A DNA stretch of 64,000 bases from Streptomyces caniscabiei (GCF_014930365.1 NZ_JABXWI010000006.1:186001-250000), one strand, 5' to 3'. Positions 49,353-57,938 are shown, counted from the stretch's first letter. The notes: generated by a model not told the origin, from the letters alone. Numbers and translations: made by a program.

Positions 49353-51397
49353 CAGCGGCTCCCGTCGGTGAAGGCGTCGAACACCCCGAAGGGGATGACC
49401 TTGCCCACCGCCTCGTCGACGTCGCCCGGCTCCGGCTCCTCGACCGTCTCCGGTGAGACCTCTGCGGGCGGGCGGCCGGGGATCGCGGAGGCGGCCCGGG
49501 TGCGGGCGGCGATCCGCCGGTCCGGTCCTGCCCCGGCCCGGGTCAGCAGATCCTCGACCGCCGCCGCGATGGCGCCCTCGTCGGTGGTGTCCGCTCCCCG
49601 CGCGGCCAGGAGTGACCGTGCGTGGCGCCAGGTGAAGTCGGCGAACGGGGCCGAGACCGTGCCCAGCCGGGTCCACGGGACGGTGATCCATCCTCCGGCC
49701 CGGGTGTCGCGTACCCAGACGTGCGAGAGGTCGTAGGGGTCGTAATGGACCTCCCAGAGATTGCCTTTGACGTCGACCCCGGACGGCTGGCGCCGGTAGG
49801 GGCCCAACTCCCGGCAGTCGTAGGTGCGGTAGTCGATGGTGATCCCGTAGTCGTTGATCTTCCGCCACTCCACCGGCAGCAGCTCGATGTAGTCGTCCCC
49901 GCTCAGGCAGATCGGCAGATGTCCCGAGCGGGAGACCAGCAGCGCGTAGACGTCGTTCGGCGACAGGGCCCTGCCGGGCAGGAACGGGCTGCGCAGCCCG
50001 TCGTGGGGCCGGGTTTGCCAGCAGGCGACAACCCACTCCTGGAAGAGGTCGGCAAGTTCCGCAATGGTCCAGACGGCCTCGACGTCCTGGCCGCGGCGGG
50101 TGACGTTGGAGCCGACGTAGCCGGCGACGTGCTGGCAGAACAGGGTGTTGATCGAGGAGAAGGTGCGCTCGACCACGCTCTTGTCGGTCGGGGTGGCCGG
50201 CCGTGCGGGCTGGAGGGAGATGCCCAGTGTCCGGCAGGCCGCGATGAAGGTGTCGGAGATGAAGACCTTGCCGCGGTCGACGACGATCGTGTCCGGGACG
50301 ATCACCGGCTTGGCCGCGGCGTGCTCCAGCCGGGCGTCGATGCTCATCAGGCGGGCGTGCGGGATCAGCGAGGCCGACATGCGTAACGCATCCGCCCAGC
50401 CGGGCCGCATCGGCTCGGGCACCAGTGTCCGAGCCAGCAGCAAGGCGGCATCGACCGCCTTCGTGCCCGCTGGCCGCAGGATGGCCGCGCAGATCGTCCT
50501 CGACGCGATATCGACCGCGATGGTCAGCTCGACTCTGCCGGTGACCCCGTCGTCCAGGACCGCCAGCACGTCCAGCGGGGTGGTGTCGATCTGCACCACC
50601 TCGCCGGGCCGGGCGGCCATGGTCGGCGTGAACGGCGCCTCCGGCCGCCGGGCCTGCGACCGCCTGGTCGTGGCCGCCTCGAAGCTGTGCCGCCCCTCGG
50701 CCATAGCCTTCACCAGCCGGTAGAGCGTCGCCCGCGAGGGAATGGGCACCACGCCTTCGCCGTGGCGTTCGGCCACCAACTGCTCGGCCTGTCGCATCGC
50801 CCGGGTCCGGGTGCCGGTCGACTTGTTCTCCTGCGAGGCGAGCACCTCGATCAGGGCTTCCACCAGCCGTTCATCCACGCGTCCCGTACTCGGCATGGAC
50901 AGCCGTGTGGCCCGCCGGTCGACCAGGCCCCACACACCCTCATCACGCCATCGCAGCCGCATGCGGTGCAAGGTCCGGTCCGAGACCGACGTTCCCGAGG
51001 CGGTCAGCTCGGCGGCCTTCGCAGTGATCCGCTCGTTGATCGTGCGCCACTTCGGGTCGAACTCCGGCCGGGGACTGGTGCCCGCGGGCGCATCCGGCGG
51101 CACTCCGGTCTCGACTTCGATCAGGTGCCGTTCGAAGAACTGGGCCTTGCGCAAGGCGGGTTCGGGAACTGTGTCGAGCTGCCCGAACGGCGGCAGGCCC
51201 GGCGTACTGGCCTGCGAGTCGAGCAGCTCGAAGTCCTCGGCCGCCAGGAGGTGGGTGAACATCATCAGCGACGGTGCCCCGTGGCTGTCGACCAGCCGGA
51301 CCGTGGTGCCCGCGAGCCCGGCCACCGTATGAACCTGCCCATCGAAGCGGACCCGATCACCGACACGCAGTGCTCCGCGTGGACTTGTCCGGCTCAT
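49352..51397 (-). CDS. tnsB: TnsB/TniA DDE transposase
   Basis: 681 residues from ATG at 51397 (ATGA overlap with tnsA). N-terminal DNA-binding helices (about 115-235; SDRTLHRMRLRWRDEGVWGL; IPSRATLYRLVKAM), then a retroviral-integrase core: VVQIDTTPLDV with D271, IVVDRGKVF with D374, DKSVVERTF with E410. The C-terminal Mu-type beta domain (about 490-600; VDVKGNLWEVHYDPYDLSHV) follows. It joins transposon 3' ends to target DNA. Membership of the TniA/TnsB group is clear from the domain order and operon. Confidence 0.9.
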   Translation of the reverse strand: MSRTSPRGALRVGDRVRFDGQVHTVAGLAGTTVRLVDSHGAPSLMMFTHLLAAEDFELLDSQASTPGLPPFGQLDTVPEPALRKAQFFERHLIEVETGVPPDAPAGTSPRPEFDPKWRTINERITAKAAELTASGTSVSDRTLHRMRLRWRDEGVWGLVDRRATRLSMPSTGRVDERLVEALIEVLASQENKSTGTRTRAMRQAEQLVAERHGEGVVPIPSRATLYRLVKAMAEGRHSFEAATTRRSQARRPEAPFTPTMAARPGEVVQIDTTPLDVLAVLDDGVTGRVELTIAVDIASRTICAAILRPAGTKAVDAALLLARTLVPEPMRPGWADALRMSASLIPHARLMSIDARLEHAAAKPVIVPDTIVVDRGKVFISDTFIAACRTLGISLQPARPATPTDKSVVERTFSSINTLFCQHVAGYVGSNVTRRGQDVEAVWTIAELADLFQEWVVACWQTRPHDGLRSPFLPGRALSPNDVYALLVSRSGHLPICLSGDDYIELLPVEWRKINDYGITIDYRTYDCRELGPYRRQPSGVDVKGNLWEVHYDPYDLSHVWVRDTRAGGWITVPWTRLGTVSAPFADFTWRHARSLLAARGADTTDEGAIAAAVEDLLTRAGAGPDRRIAARTRAASAIPGRPPAEVSPETVEEPEPGDVDEAVGKVIPFGVFDAFTDGSR

Positions 51398-52152
51398 CGC
51401 TCCTCGCTCCGGCTCACCAGCGTGCGGTCGCTGAGCGGATGGGACAGATCCGCGGCCAGGCGTCCGCACCACAGCAGGTGGAACAGCACCGGGAGCACCT
51501 GGAGGGGATCGCCGACGGAGGCGGCCTGGGCAACCAGCGGAGCGGGGACGGCAAAGGACGCGGTCACCGCCGCAATGAGCCCCTCCGACTGCCCGTAACG
51601 GGGGTGGCGGTAGCCGGCAAGCCAGCGCAGGTTCGCCACCCTCACCGCATCGATCTCCCCGGCCAGCCGAAAGGCCCAGCCCAGCTGGTCGCATGCGCGG
51701 CGCATCGCGGCGAACGCCACCGCGGACCGGGCATCGATGCGGTCCACCGGACGACAGTCCACCACCAGGCCCGTCCCGTCCGCTGCCCGCGCGAAGAAGT
51801 CCGGCGCGTGCGACCGCACGCGGCCCGACGCCTCGTCGCGCCAGAACAGCCAGAACGGCTGCGAGGCGAACCCCACGACCTGAGGATCGAAGTCCATCAG
51901 GATCGCGTGATCACGCTCCAGCCACGACTCGAACCCGACATGCCGCCCCGTCGTCGCCGACCAGTACAGGCCCGGAAAGTGCCGCTGTCCCCGGTACGAC
52001 GGAAAGTCCCGGACCGGCGCGACCTCCTCGAAGGCCACCTCCGCCGCGTACCCCAACGGCTTGCGTACCTCGTCACCGCGCTCCAGCCAGGCCAGATCGA
52101 AATCCGAGACCTCCGGCGGAGCCCCACCCCGCAGGACCTGTATCCCACCCAT
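51394..52152 (-). CDS. tnsA: TnsA-like endonuclease
   Basis: 252 residues from ATG at 52152; the frame is open to 52242 but residues before are not family-like. The core reads APVRDFPSYRGQRHFPGLYW, VGFESWLERDHAILMDFDPQ with E75, HAPDFFARAADGTGLVVDCR with D118. This matches TnsA N-terminal domains (restriction-like E…D…), although the canonical QxK site is VVDCRP here, as I recall for actinobacterial members. TnsA cuts the 5' ends so that the element moves by cut-and-paste. It heads the operon, next to the right-end repeats. Confidence 0.8.
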   Translation of the reverse strand: MGGIQVLRGGAPPEVSDFDLAWLERGDEVRKPLGYAAEVAFEEVAPVRDFPSYRGQRHFPGLYWSATTGRHVGFESWLERDHAILMDFDPQVVGFASQPFWLFWRDEASGRVRSHAPDFFARAADGTGLVVDCRPVDRIDARSAVAFAAMRRACDQLGWAFRLAGEIDAVRVANLRWLAGYRHPRYGQSEGLIAAVTASFAVPAPLVAQAASVGDPLQVLPVLFHLLWCGRLAADLSHPLSDRTLVSRSEER

Positions 52153-52391
52153 GACTCGACCATCACGGATGCCGTGAGACAAGCCACATGGAACGGGACA
52201 CAGGTCACCCTTGTGGGTGACCGCACCCTCGACAACAGCCACCGGACATGAGATTCGAGGCCGCCCCGCTCAGATCGGTGAGACTCCTCCATGCTCAGCG
52301 AGACGGGACAAGGGGCTTACCAGCCAATCTCAGATCCGTGGCCGATCGGCCACCGCTTGGCCATCGGTCGTGAGATTCGGTCACGGAAATT
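52153..52391. promoter_or_regulatory. Upstream region of tns operon with right-end repeats
   Basis: Contains the start region of tnsA on the minus strand and, at about 52326-52378, the two right-end blocks TCTCAGATCCGTG and ATCGGTCGTGAGATTC that recur before the junction at 43765. In Tn7-like elements the tns promoter lies within the end next to tnsA, and TnsB binding there gives autoregulation. That would fit here. Confidence 0.45.
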
Positions 52392-52415
52392 GAGATCCCA
52401 CAATTGTGGGATCTC
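52392..52415. repeat. Tn7-type end junction 2 (perfect palindrome)
   Basis: GAGATCCCACA, spacer AT, TGTGGGATCTC: a perfect 11-bp inverted repeat. The terminal TGTGGG is identical to the first six bases of classical Tn7 ends. It lies between the tnsA-side repeats and the start of the kinase-bearing segment. Read as the right end of the tns element touching the left end of the next element. Confidence 0.65.
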
Positions 52416-52437
52416 ATTGCGCTCGGCATGCACCAAT

Positions 52438-52511
52438 GCTGTGACCTGCCGATCTCGGCTCTGTCTCACACCGGTGGCCATGCTTCTGTCTCAGGAGCGT
52501 GGCCATTTCCT
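52438..52511. repeat. Left-end internal repeats 2
   Basis: GCTGTGACCTGCCGATCTCG with GCTCTGTCTCAC, then TTCTGTCTCAGGAGCGTGGC with CATTTCCT. These are the same two blocks, order and spacing (within a few bases) as after junctions 1 and 4. They precede the kinase gene start at 52625 by about 115 bases. Confidence 0.55.
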
Positions 52512-52624
52512 AGGTCGGTTCTGACGCGGGAACTATGCCGGGCGTCCGGTGCGCCTTCTGGGAGCCGTGGGCGGGCGGTCATGGGTACGCTTCCGGACGG
52601 GTGGGCCGGGACTTGGGGGGTGCT

Positions 52625-54451
52625 GTGCGGGCAGGCGAGCAGGTGGCGGGGAGATATGCCCTGGTGGAACAGATCGGCCGCGGAGGCATGGGGGAGGTGT
52701 GGAAGGCCCACGACCTGGAATCGCGTGCGTTCGTGGCCGTGAAGCTGTTGCTGGCCGAGGTGGGGGACGAGGAGGCTGTGGCCCGGTTCCGCCGCGAGGC
52801 CCGGATCGGTGCGCGGATACGGCACCCGGGAGTCGTCCCCGTGTACGACGCGGGTCAGGACGCGGGGCAGCCGTTCATCGTCATGGAACTCCTAGAGGGC
52901 TCGGACCTGAGTTCGCTGCTCGACCGGACGCCCGGGGGCCTGCCTCTGCACGAGGCCGTGCACTTGGCCTTGGAGATTTCCGAAATACTCGCTGCCGCGC
53001 ACGAGGAAGGCGTCGTGCACCGGGACCTCAAGCCCGAGAACCTCTTCCGCGAGGCCGACGGACGCGTGAGGATCTGCGACTTCGGCATCGCCCGAACCGC
53101 CGACTCGACCACCGGCCTAACGGTGACAGGACAGGCTTTCGGTACCCCGGCATACATGGCTCCCGAACAGTGGAGCGGCGCCCAGGTCGATGCCCGCTGC
53201 GATCTGTACGCCTTCGGGTGCGTGCTCTACACGCTGCTCACCGGGTCCCCGCCCTTCAGCGGTCACCCGCACTTCCTGATGCGGCAGCACTTGGAGGTCA
53301 CGGCACCTCCACTACGGAGCCGGCGCGCCGATACCCCCTTCGAACTGGACAGGCTCGTAGCCGCGCTGCTGCAGAAGGACCCGGCACGGCGCCCGGATTC
53401 AGCGCGGGAGGTGTCGGCGGTGCTGTCGCGGATCCGGAACCTGCCCGGCGGGATCCTCCCCGTGGCCCAGGCGCTCGGCGGCCACCCGATCGAGGGCCCA
53501 CTCGTGGCCGGGCTCCTGGCGCGGGTCAGGACCTCGACGGAAATCTTCACTCTCGCCCAAGCGGCCTATCTGGCGACCCGGGTGAGTCCCGGGCTCGCCC
53601 TGGAGCTGGTGGAGGCCGCCGAGTCACGGATGTGGGAGCTGGAATCCGATCCGGCAGCCTTCATGGCCGCGCTCCGCGAGGTATCCCTGTGCTGGAACAC
53701 TTTGGCGCCGCGACGGGTGTCGAGCCTGGTGGCCGCAGCGACGGAACGGTTCGGCCACATCCAGTGGTTCGCGCGCAAGGTCTCCGAGTTGCCGAGGTTC
53801 GACATGAACCGCGAGATGGCAGCGGTCCGGCGTCGTCCGCCCGGGAAGGAGGCCGACCAGGCGTGGGCCAAGCTGATGATCTGTATCGGGGACACCAAGC
53901 TGGCCATGTCCTGGCTGGGCAGAATCTCGGATCCGGTCGCACGCGAGCAGGCCCTGATCCATATCGCCGAGAACGCGTCGGACAGGGACATGGACGAGGC
54001 CATGAGGACGCTCTCCATGCTCTCCTTCCAGTGGGCCTTCATCCAGGGCCTGGCCGCCATTTCGTTCCGCCGGGGAACCCATTGGTCCGATCCGGCCGGG
54101 GCCGGACACTTCCTGGAATGCGCCCGCAAGGAAGAGGCCGCTTACCTCCCTGAGTCCGAGCCCGACCAGGAAGACGGCCGGGCCCTCATGTCCAGCGCCA
54201 TCGAGCGCGCCGACCGGTGGGTCCGCCTACATGAAAGAGATGTCCACCGGCGGGCCCCGCTCGACGGAACCACTGCGCGTGCCCGGGGAGCAGCGATCCC
54301 CAACCCGCCTGTCAGCCACCAGGTGCTGCTGGACTTGGCGTACGAATGCTTCGGAAGACCCCTCCCGGGCCCGTTCGGCACCGAGCTGATTGACGCCGTG
54401 AGCACACGTGCGCCCGTTCCGCTGGAGCTCTTGGACACCATCACCGCGTAA
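52625..54451 (+). CDS. Soluble Ser/Thr protein kinase, lone cargo of a Tn7-like segment
   Basis: 608 residues from GTG at 52625 after GGGGGGTG. Kinase domain about 8-270: IGRGGMGEVW, FVAVKLL, VVHRDLKPENLF, CDFGIART, GTPAYMAPEQWSG, CDLYAFGCVLYTLLTG. No transmembrane segment; residues about 290-608 are a helical repeat-like domain (LGGHPIEGPLVAGLLARVRT; CIGDTKLAMSWLGRISDPVA; EQALIHIAENASDRDMDEAM). It is the only gene between end junctions at 52392 and 54586. Kinases used as antiphage switches (Stk2-type) are known; this role is inferred from cargo position. Confidence 0.75.
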   Translation: MRAGEQVAGRYALVEQIGRGGMGEVWKAHDLESRAFVAVKLLLAEVGDEEAVARFRREARIGARIRHPGVVPVYDAGQDAGQPFIVMELLEGSDLSSLLDRTPGGLPLHEAVHLALEISEILAAAHEEGVVHRDLKPENLFREADGRVRICDFGIARTADSTTGLTVTGQAFGTPAYMAPEQWSGAQVDARCDLYAFGCVLYTLLTGSPPFSGHPHFLMRQHLEVTAPPLRSRRADTPFELDRLVAALLQKDPARRPDSAREVSAVLSRIRNLPGGILPVAQALGGHPIEGPLVAGLLARVRTSTEIFTLAQAAYLATRVSPGLALELVEAAESRMWELESDPAAFMAALREVSLCWNTLAPRRVSSLVAAATERFGHIQWFARKVSELPRFDMNREMAAVRRRPPGKEADQAWAKLMICIGDTKLAMSWLGRISDPVAREQALIHIAENASDRDMDEAMRTLSMLSFQWAFIQGLAAISFRRGTHWSDPAGAGHFLECARKEEAAYLPESEPDQEDGRALMSSAIERADRWVRLHERDVHRRAPLDGTTARARGAAIPNPPVSHQVLLDLAYECFGRPLPGPFGTELIDAVSTRAPVPLELLDTITA

Positions 54452-54585
54452 CTTTCCGGAGCAGGTGCGGATGGCCTATCTCGTCGAAGAGCTCCTAGCA
54501 AGGCTGTTGGAGGCTCCACCAGAGGTTCGAGCGTGTGTCGGCCCTTGCTTCGAGCACCAACACGTGGGCGACAGAGAGGGTGTCG

Positions 54586-54610
54586 CAGATCCCACAGTTG
54601 TGTAGGTCTC
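54586..54610. repeat. Tn7-type end junction 3
   Basis: CAGATCCCACA, spacer GTTG, TGTAGGTCTC, followed by GCGC. The left arm has lost the first GA match and the right arm lacks one base relative to the consensus, so the palindrome is imperfect. It lies 135 bases after the kinase stop. Confidence 0.55.
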
Positions 54611-54629
54611 GCGCTTCGCTGCATACGCC

Positions 54630-54770
54630 GAGGCTGTGATCTGCGACTTCTCGCGGTGTCTCACGCTGCTTCATCTGCGGTTGTCTCGGCTCGCGGCGCA
54701 TCCCCGCCCACATTTGCTGAGGCCGCTCCGGACGGGCAGATCGCTGACCTGCGGTGTCTCACGGCCCGCT
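54630..54770. repeat. Left-end internal repeats 3
   Basis: GCTGTGATCTGCGACTTCTC with GCGGTGTCTCACGC (about 54630-54664), TTGTCTCGGCTCGCGG (about 54680) and TCGCTGACCTGCGGTGTCTC with ACGG (about 54741-54764). Three spaced copies of the motif CTGACCTGCG/TGTCTCAC follow the junction. The remaining bases up to 55089 contain no supported gene. Confidence 0.5.
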
Positions 54771-55089
54771 ATCACCCGGGACGGCTGTGCGGTCGGCTGT
54801 GTGGGGGTGCCGTACGGCGGGAATGCGGAGGTCGTTCTGCCGCCGGATGTTCGACCGCAACATCACGTTACGCGGGGGCATCGCCCCGGTCCGCGCCCGC
54901 ATTCCCAAACTCCCGCCGGATGCGTTGTCCGGGGCCCGTCTTCGACGGTGCCGTCCCCCTGGCCGAGATGCCGGACGGTTCTCGGGCGATGGACGACCGG
55001 TCGGCGCTGAAAGTGCGCATCACCGTCAGATTGCGGGGGCCGGCCGCACGGGTGTGGTTCCTCCCATGCCGCGTGGCGCCCTCGTGATG

Positions 55090-55722
55090 TCAGGCGGCGC
55101 GCTTCACGTGGCGGACCAGCCACATCAGCAGGGCGTCTAGGTCGGCGGCGGCCGAGAGGACCCGGTCGACCGCCTCGGGGGTGTGCAGCCACTCCTCGCA
55201 GCCGAGTGGACGGGCGGCGATCAGTGAACGGTGGCGCAGCAGGTTCGCACGGGAGTGGTCCGTCGGATAGCCGCGCGGGGGGCGTTTCATCACGTCCCCG
55301 GAGATGTCGTAGCCCTTCTTCCGCACGTCCTCGACGATGGCGGACAGTTCGCGGCCGCTCCTCTCGGAGGCCACTGCTTTGCGGAACATGTCCACCTGGC
55401 CGGGGTCGGGGTACCACCAGGCGCCTTGGATCCGCAGGCCGTCCAGGGAGAACCGGAGACCGATCTCGATCTTGCGGCCGAGCCGGATCACCGCGCCCTG
55501 GTGCTGCCACCACCAGGAGTCGGTGCGGTAGTGCCAGACGGAGAAGTCCTCGTACCGGGGGTCGGTGTCCGCGACCTCGTTGAGCAGGGTGATCATCGGC
55601 TGCCGGACCATGCGTTCGCGGTCCGCGCGGTAGCGCTCGCGGGTCGCGTGGGTCGGTTCGCCCTGGAGCTGCCATAACACGTCCATGGCCTGCTCCGGCC
55701 AGCCGGTGAACTGTCCGCGCAT
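55090..55722 (-). CDS. DUF2461 protein
   Basis: 210 residues from ATG at 55722. It reads MRGQFTGWPEQAMDVLWQLQ, RPDRERMVRQP-like helix, YEDFSVWHYRTDSWWWQHQG, IGLRFSLDGLRIQGAWWYPD, DVMKRPPRGYPTDHSRANLL and a final helical hairpin. This is the DUF2461 (TIGR02453) pattern, a small protein of unknown biochemical function; the tryptophan-rich WWWQHQG segment is a variant form. It is the main gene of the segment between junctions 3 and 4, with an IS inserted 150 bp upstream of its start. Confidence 0.7.
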   Translation of the reverse strand: MRGQFTGWPEQAMDVLWQLQGEPTHATRERYRADRERMVRQPMITLLNEVADTDPRYEDFSVWHYRTDSWWWQHQGAVIRLGRKIEIGLRFSLDGLRIQGAWWYPDPGQVDMFRKAVASERSGRELSAIVEDVRKKGYDISGDVMKRPPRGYPTDHSRANLLRHRSLIAARPLGCEEWLHTPEAVDRVLSAAADLDALLMWLVRHVKRAA

Positions 55723-55874
55723 GCGCGCAGATTAGCTCACCCGTGATCCGCGCGCGCCGAGAGTGAGAAGGGCAGGGAGGCGTAACCCCAGACAAGGTGG
55801 GAGGTGCTGCGGCGGGGCTCACCGGCGAATTCGATGTGCCGTGCGCGGTGGGCGACGTCGAGAAGCACGGAGAG

Positions 55875-57652
55875 TGTCGGCGACGCTTGAAATGTGGCTC
55901 TGGATCACTTTCGGTGCTCGGGCCACGGAGGGTTACCGAACCCGCGATCATGAACGGCCTCGCGCGGCGAGGAGGACGCGTTTGCGGAGTAGGTCGAAGT
56001 TGGCTCGGCCGAACATCTGCCGCTTCAGCATCTTGATCTTGTTGTTGTGACCTTCGACGGCGCCGGAGCTGTAGCGGAGGCTGAGGCCGGCGACGACGGC
56101 GTCGAGGTCCTGGCCGAGGCCGGTGACGAAGGTGTGCAGGGCCGGCAGGTCATCGGCCTGGACGCCGGCGATCCACCGGTCGAGGTGTTTGCCTTGGCGG
56201 TCGTTCATCAACTCGGCGAATGCGCGGACGTGGTGGGAGGTTCGGTCGAGCGCGGGGCAGCGGGTCAGGATCGTTTTGAGCTGCTGGGCCTGGTCGTCGG
56301 TGAGGCGGTCGGGGTGGCGGGTGAGCCAGCTGGTCACGTCCCGGGTGGACGGTGCTTTGCGGGGCGGGTTGTGCGGGAAGTTCTCGCGGAGCTTGGCCAC
56401 GTACTTCTTCACGACGCTCTCGCCGCCGGTGTAGCCGCGCTCGCGGACTTCCTCGAACAGGCGGCGGGCGACGGTGCAGCCCTCGTCCCACCGCCGGTGC
56501 AGGTGGGGCTTGTAGGGGTCGAGGATGCTGGTGCGGCCGGTCCACCGGCCGACCAGGAGCTCGTCCGGGTCCGCGGCGCCTGCGAAGCGGCGGACCGTGT
56601 TGCGGGCCAGCCCGAGCTGGCGGGCGATCGCGCGCAGTCCGACGCCTTGGTCGAGGAGAGCGTGGACCGCCGTGTGCTGTTCACGGACGCGGTCGGAGAG
56701 CCGGCCGGTTGTCCGCGGCCCGGTGGGAGGGGACGGTTCGAGGTTCGTGTTCTCCATGTCCGCGGCGACCCTGGTAGTGGAGGGGGCGTGCGGTTCCCGC
56801 AGCAGAGCTCGGTGCTGGACGACCGTCTTCTCGACGGCCTCGGCCAGGTTCGACCAGATGTGCCATCGGTCCGCGACGTGGATGGCGTTCGGGGCGCCGA
56901 GCCGTCCGGCCTCGGCATAGGCCGTGGAGCGGTCTCTGCAGATCACCTCGACGCCGGGATGCTCGGCGAGCCACCGGGCGACTGTCGACGTCGTCCGGTC
57001 CGGCAGCAGGTCGATGGGCTGGTGGGTTTCGATGTCGATCAGGATCGTGCCGTAGTTGTGGCCCTTGCGGAGCGCGAAGTCGTCCACCCCGAGCACCCGC
57101 GGTGTCGAGGTCTGGGGCTCCGGCAGGCGGCGGATCAACCGCAGCAGCGTCGACCTGCTCACCCCAGCCGCCAGAGCCTGAGACAAGCGGGCGCCGGGGC
57201 GGCCGGCCAGCATTACCGCCACGCGCTCCAGCACCCTCTGCAGGCCGGTGCTGCGTCTGCCGTGGCGAACCGTCAGTCCGTCGACCTGCTCGGCAAACGT
57301 CGCCTGTCTGCAGGAACGTTGACCACAGCGGAAACGCCGCACCTGTAACTCGATCAGCACCCGGCGCCCGCCGACCGCGCTGTCGGCGAGCCGACGTACG
57401 TATCGGCTGTGCACCCGGGACGAACGTGTCCCGCACGCCGGACACACGGCCCGCTCGGCAGCAGCCCGGGCCCGCACTGCCACCAAATCGCCGTCAGGCA
57501 CGACGTTTTCGATCACGACACCTTCGACCTGGTGGAACCACAGGTCCTGGAGGAGGACATCAACCACGGCCGTTCATGATCGCGGGTTCGGTAACCCTCC
57601 GTGGCCCGAGCACCGAAAGTGATCCAGAGCCACTTTTCAGCCGTCGCCGACA
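55875..57652. mobile_element. ISL3-family insertion sequence
   Basis: One transposase gene (55948-57567) lies between long, nearly identical terminal inverted repeats. The outer part TGTCGGCGACG (55875-55885) is matched inverted at 57642-57652, and after a short mismatched part the repeats run from GTGGCTCTGGATCAC through GGCCACGGAGGGTTACCG to about 55957. Directly outside, GGAGAG(TG) occurs on both sides (55869-55876 and 57653-57660), a probable 8-bp target duplication as expected for ISL3. The IS is therefore intact and recent. Confidence 0.8.
55948..57567 (-). CDS. ISL3-family transposase
   Basis: 539 residues from GTG at 57567. N-terminal zinc-binding region CPACGTRSSRVHSRYVRR then FRCGQRSCRQATFAEQ, then the DDE core: VLGVDDFALRKGHNYGTILI, VEVICRDRSTAYAEAGRL and the late SSGAVEGHNNKIKMLKRQM carrying the glutamate. 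An inserted helix-turn-helix region (LDQGVGLRAIARQLGLARNT) at about 305-330 is typical of the long ISL3 group. The reading frame is intact. Confidence 0.9.
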   Translation of the reverse strand: MVDVLLQDLWFHQVEGVVIENVVPDGDLVAVRARAAAERAVCPACGTRSSRVHSRYVRRLADSAVGGRRVLIELQVRRFRCGQRSCRQATFAEQVDGLTVRHGRRSTGLQRVLERVAVMLAGRPGARLSQALAAGVSRSTLLRLIRRLPEPQTSTPRVLGVDDFALRKGHNYGTILIDIETHQPIDLLPDRTTSTVARWLAEHPGVEVICRDRSTAYAEAGRLGAPNAIHVADRWHIWSNLAEAVEKTVVQHRALLREPHAPSTTRVAADMENTNLEPSPPTGPRTTGRLSDRVREQHTAVHALLDQGVGLRAIARQLGLARNTVRRFAGAADPDELLVGRWTGRTSILDPYKPHLHRRWDEGCTVARRLFEEVRERGYTGGESVVKKYVAKLRENFPHNPPRKAPSTRDVTSWLTRHPDRLTDDQAQQLKTILTRCPALDRTSHHVRAFAELMNDRQGKHLDRWIAGVQADDLPALHTFVTGLGQDLDAVVAGLSLRYSSGAVEGHNNKIKMLKRQMFGRANFDLLRKRVLLAARGRS

Positions 57653-57702
57653 GGAGAGTGCAGCCGATATGAAGCGGGTGGTGAGATTGTGCAGCCGAAC
57701 TT

Positions 57703-57730
57703 GAGATCCCACACGCTGTTGTAGGATCTC
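57703..57730. repeat. Tn7-type end junction 4
   Basis: GAGATCCCACA, spacer CGCTGT, TGTAGGATCTC, followed by GCGGCTCG. The same right-end word GTGAGATT stands about 25 bases before it (57681), as before junctions 1 and 2. It closes the segment carrying the DUF2461 gene. Confidence 0.6.
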
Positions 57731-57748
57731 GCGGCTCGTGTCATAGCG

Positions 57749-57868
57749 TCGTGTCTCTGACCTGGGCGTTCCGCAGGCGTCTCACGCCATGTCACCCGTC
57801 GGTTGTCTCAGCTTCTGTGTCATTTCCTCAGCTCTCCTATCCGGTGCGAGCCGCTGACCTGCGACATG
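57749..57868. repeat. Left-end internal repeats 4
   Basis: GTGTCTCTGACCTGGGCG with GGCGTCTCAC (57749-57785), TTGTCTCAGCTTCTGTGTCA with TTTCCTC (57803-57829), and GCCGCTGACCTGCG (about 57850). The first two blocks align with those after junctions 1 and 2. Confidence 0.55.
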
Positions 57869-57911
57869 GCATCCGCGTGAGATCGCGGCGGAGAAAAATG
57901 GCACGGAGGCT

Positions 57912-57938
57912 GAGCCCCTACAACAGCTGTAGGTTCTC
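57912..57938. repeat. Tn7-type end junction 5
   Basis: GAGCCCCTACA, spacer ACAGC, TGTAGGTTCTC. The spacer is five bases, the length of a Tn7 target duplication. Only about 190 bp separate this junction from junction 4, so the segment between them holds end repeats only and no gene. Confidence 0.6.

Larger units (their letters stand above)
43780..52402. mobile_element. Tn7-like transposon carrying tnsABC-tniQ
   Basis: Bounded by TGTAGGATCTC (43780) and GAGATCCCACA (ending 52402). It carries an overlapping operon tnsA-tnsB-tnsC-tniQ on the minus strand (52152-47470), a transglutaminase-like gene after tniQ, and a two-gene cargo of unknown function. A weaker internal junction at 46256-46281 may split it into a cargo element and a tns element. 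No tnsD homologue and no CRISPR-Cas genes are present, so TniQ is the likely target selector. The ends are inferred from repeats and have not been mapped. Confidence 0.65.

Noticed and set aside
52392..52415. The perfect palindrome considered as a plain transcription terminator
   Set aside because: It lies between the divergent tnsA and kinase genes, where no transcript should end, and it recurs at segment borders with flanking repeats, so a transposon-end reading fits better.
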